Below the pieces are notes generated by a model. That model saw only the letters and a list, made by a program, of their open reading frames with translations. It did not search any database and had not been told where the DNA came from. The translations under genes were made by a program, and so were the position numbers. This document shows, in pieces, positions 32,587 to 32,780 of a DNA stretch of 32,780 nt (the stretch's first letter is position 1; each line of letters starts with the position of its first letter). The DNA is from Acidobacteria bacterium 28-1 (GTDB taxonomy: Bacteria > Acidobacteriota > Blastocatellia > Pyrinomonadales > Pyrinomonadaceae), in NCBI GenBank assembly GCA_002050365.1, contig MWYZ01000033.1:1-32780 (forward strand), given 5' to 3'.

Positions 32587-32780
32587 CTATTGAAATGTAC
32601 CGCAGTTGATGTCCGAGTGCGCCGAGGAGAGAATAATATCCGCTATTGGGGGAGTACCCGGATTAAGGGTGGGGATTCTGATGTGTACACCGTTGACCGT
32701 CAGTCCCACGGCGGAATTCCCAGAAAAGGTTCGAATCTGTTCGTTTATGACGACAGTTCCACCAGTCGGCAGGTTAACCG
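32587..32780 (-). CDS. C-terminal end of a secreted choice-of-anchor-type protein (partial)
   Basis: The frame is open from the right edge of the window for 63 codons and ends CGTFQ and TAG. The visible part reads VNLPTGGTVVINEQIRTF, GNSAVGLTVNGVHIRI and ADIILSSAHSDINC. The last two blocks resemble the C-terminal pattern of choice-of-anchor-type exported proteins (a VNGVH strand, then an AxxIIxSxAHSDIxC stretch). The N-terminus is outside the window. A terminator-like hairpin lies ~120 bases downstream. Confidence 0.6.
   Translation of the reverse strand, partial: VNLPTGGTVVINEQIRTFSGNSAVGLTVNGVHIRIPTLNPGTPPIADIILSSAHSDINCGTFQ

Overview
The window looks like a piece of an Acidobacteriota chromosome, most likely class Blastocatellia (Pyrinomonadaceae-like). 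This is inferred from protein style: FG-GAP repeat proteins ending in PVPSAFVP, an Oar-type TonB receptor with a carboxypeptidase-regulatory leader, a Ycf48-like propeller, a choice-of-anchor-like C-terminus, and moderate GC with AT-rich spacers. No rRNA, tRNA or CRISPR array was recognised.

Positions 1-8.9 kb hold, on the minus strand, a 13-repeat Asp-box propeller protein, RNase H, a helical protein, a free-standing Clp N-domain protein, a small cytosolic protein coupled to a lipoprotein, and an ECF sigma factor with its zinc-finger anti-sigma. Divergent from the sigma gene lies a single-ring Clp/HSP100-type AAA+ ATPase. Positions 8.9-16.4 kb are a minus-strand run: FHA-GAF-adenylate cyclase, MreB homologue, site-2 protease with CBS domains, CDF metal exporter, then cdaA and cdaR (c-di-AMP synthesis and its membrane partner). 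Positions 16.4-23.6 kb carry a cysteine desulfurase, a Uma2 protein, a second ECF sigma factor followed by two small membrane proteins and a large serine hydrolase, and a Tat-exported amidase.

From about 21.7 kb onward the DNA looks rearranged. It contains a TonB receptor missing its middle, a gamma-glutamyltranspeptidase, two decayed FG-GAP 3' ends, two copies of a 139-bp repeat carrying a terminator hairpin, and an ftsK-like gene split by an IS5-family element. Removing the IS and one 4-bp target copy restores the ftsK frame exactly. The window ends inside a secreted protein gene that enters from the right.

Two non-coding structures stand out. First, eight loci between 2 and 22 kb carry inverted repeats built of short tandem units. 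Each locus has its own sequence, yet its two arms match each other; several reach into coding ends. None was seen in the rearranged right third. Second, a 213-bp MITE with 22-bp terminal inverted repeats and an 8-bp target duplication lies between the mreB-like and site-2 protease genes. The most interesting protein-level observation is that a Clp N-domain and a Clp D2-type ATPase with a ClpP-docking-like tripeptide are encoded as separate proteins about 3 kb apart.
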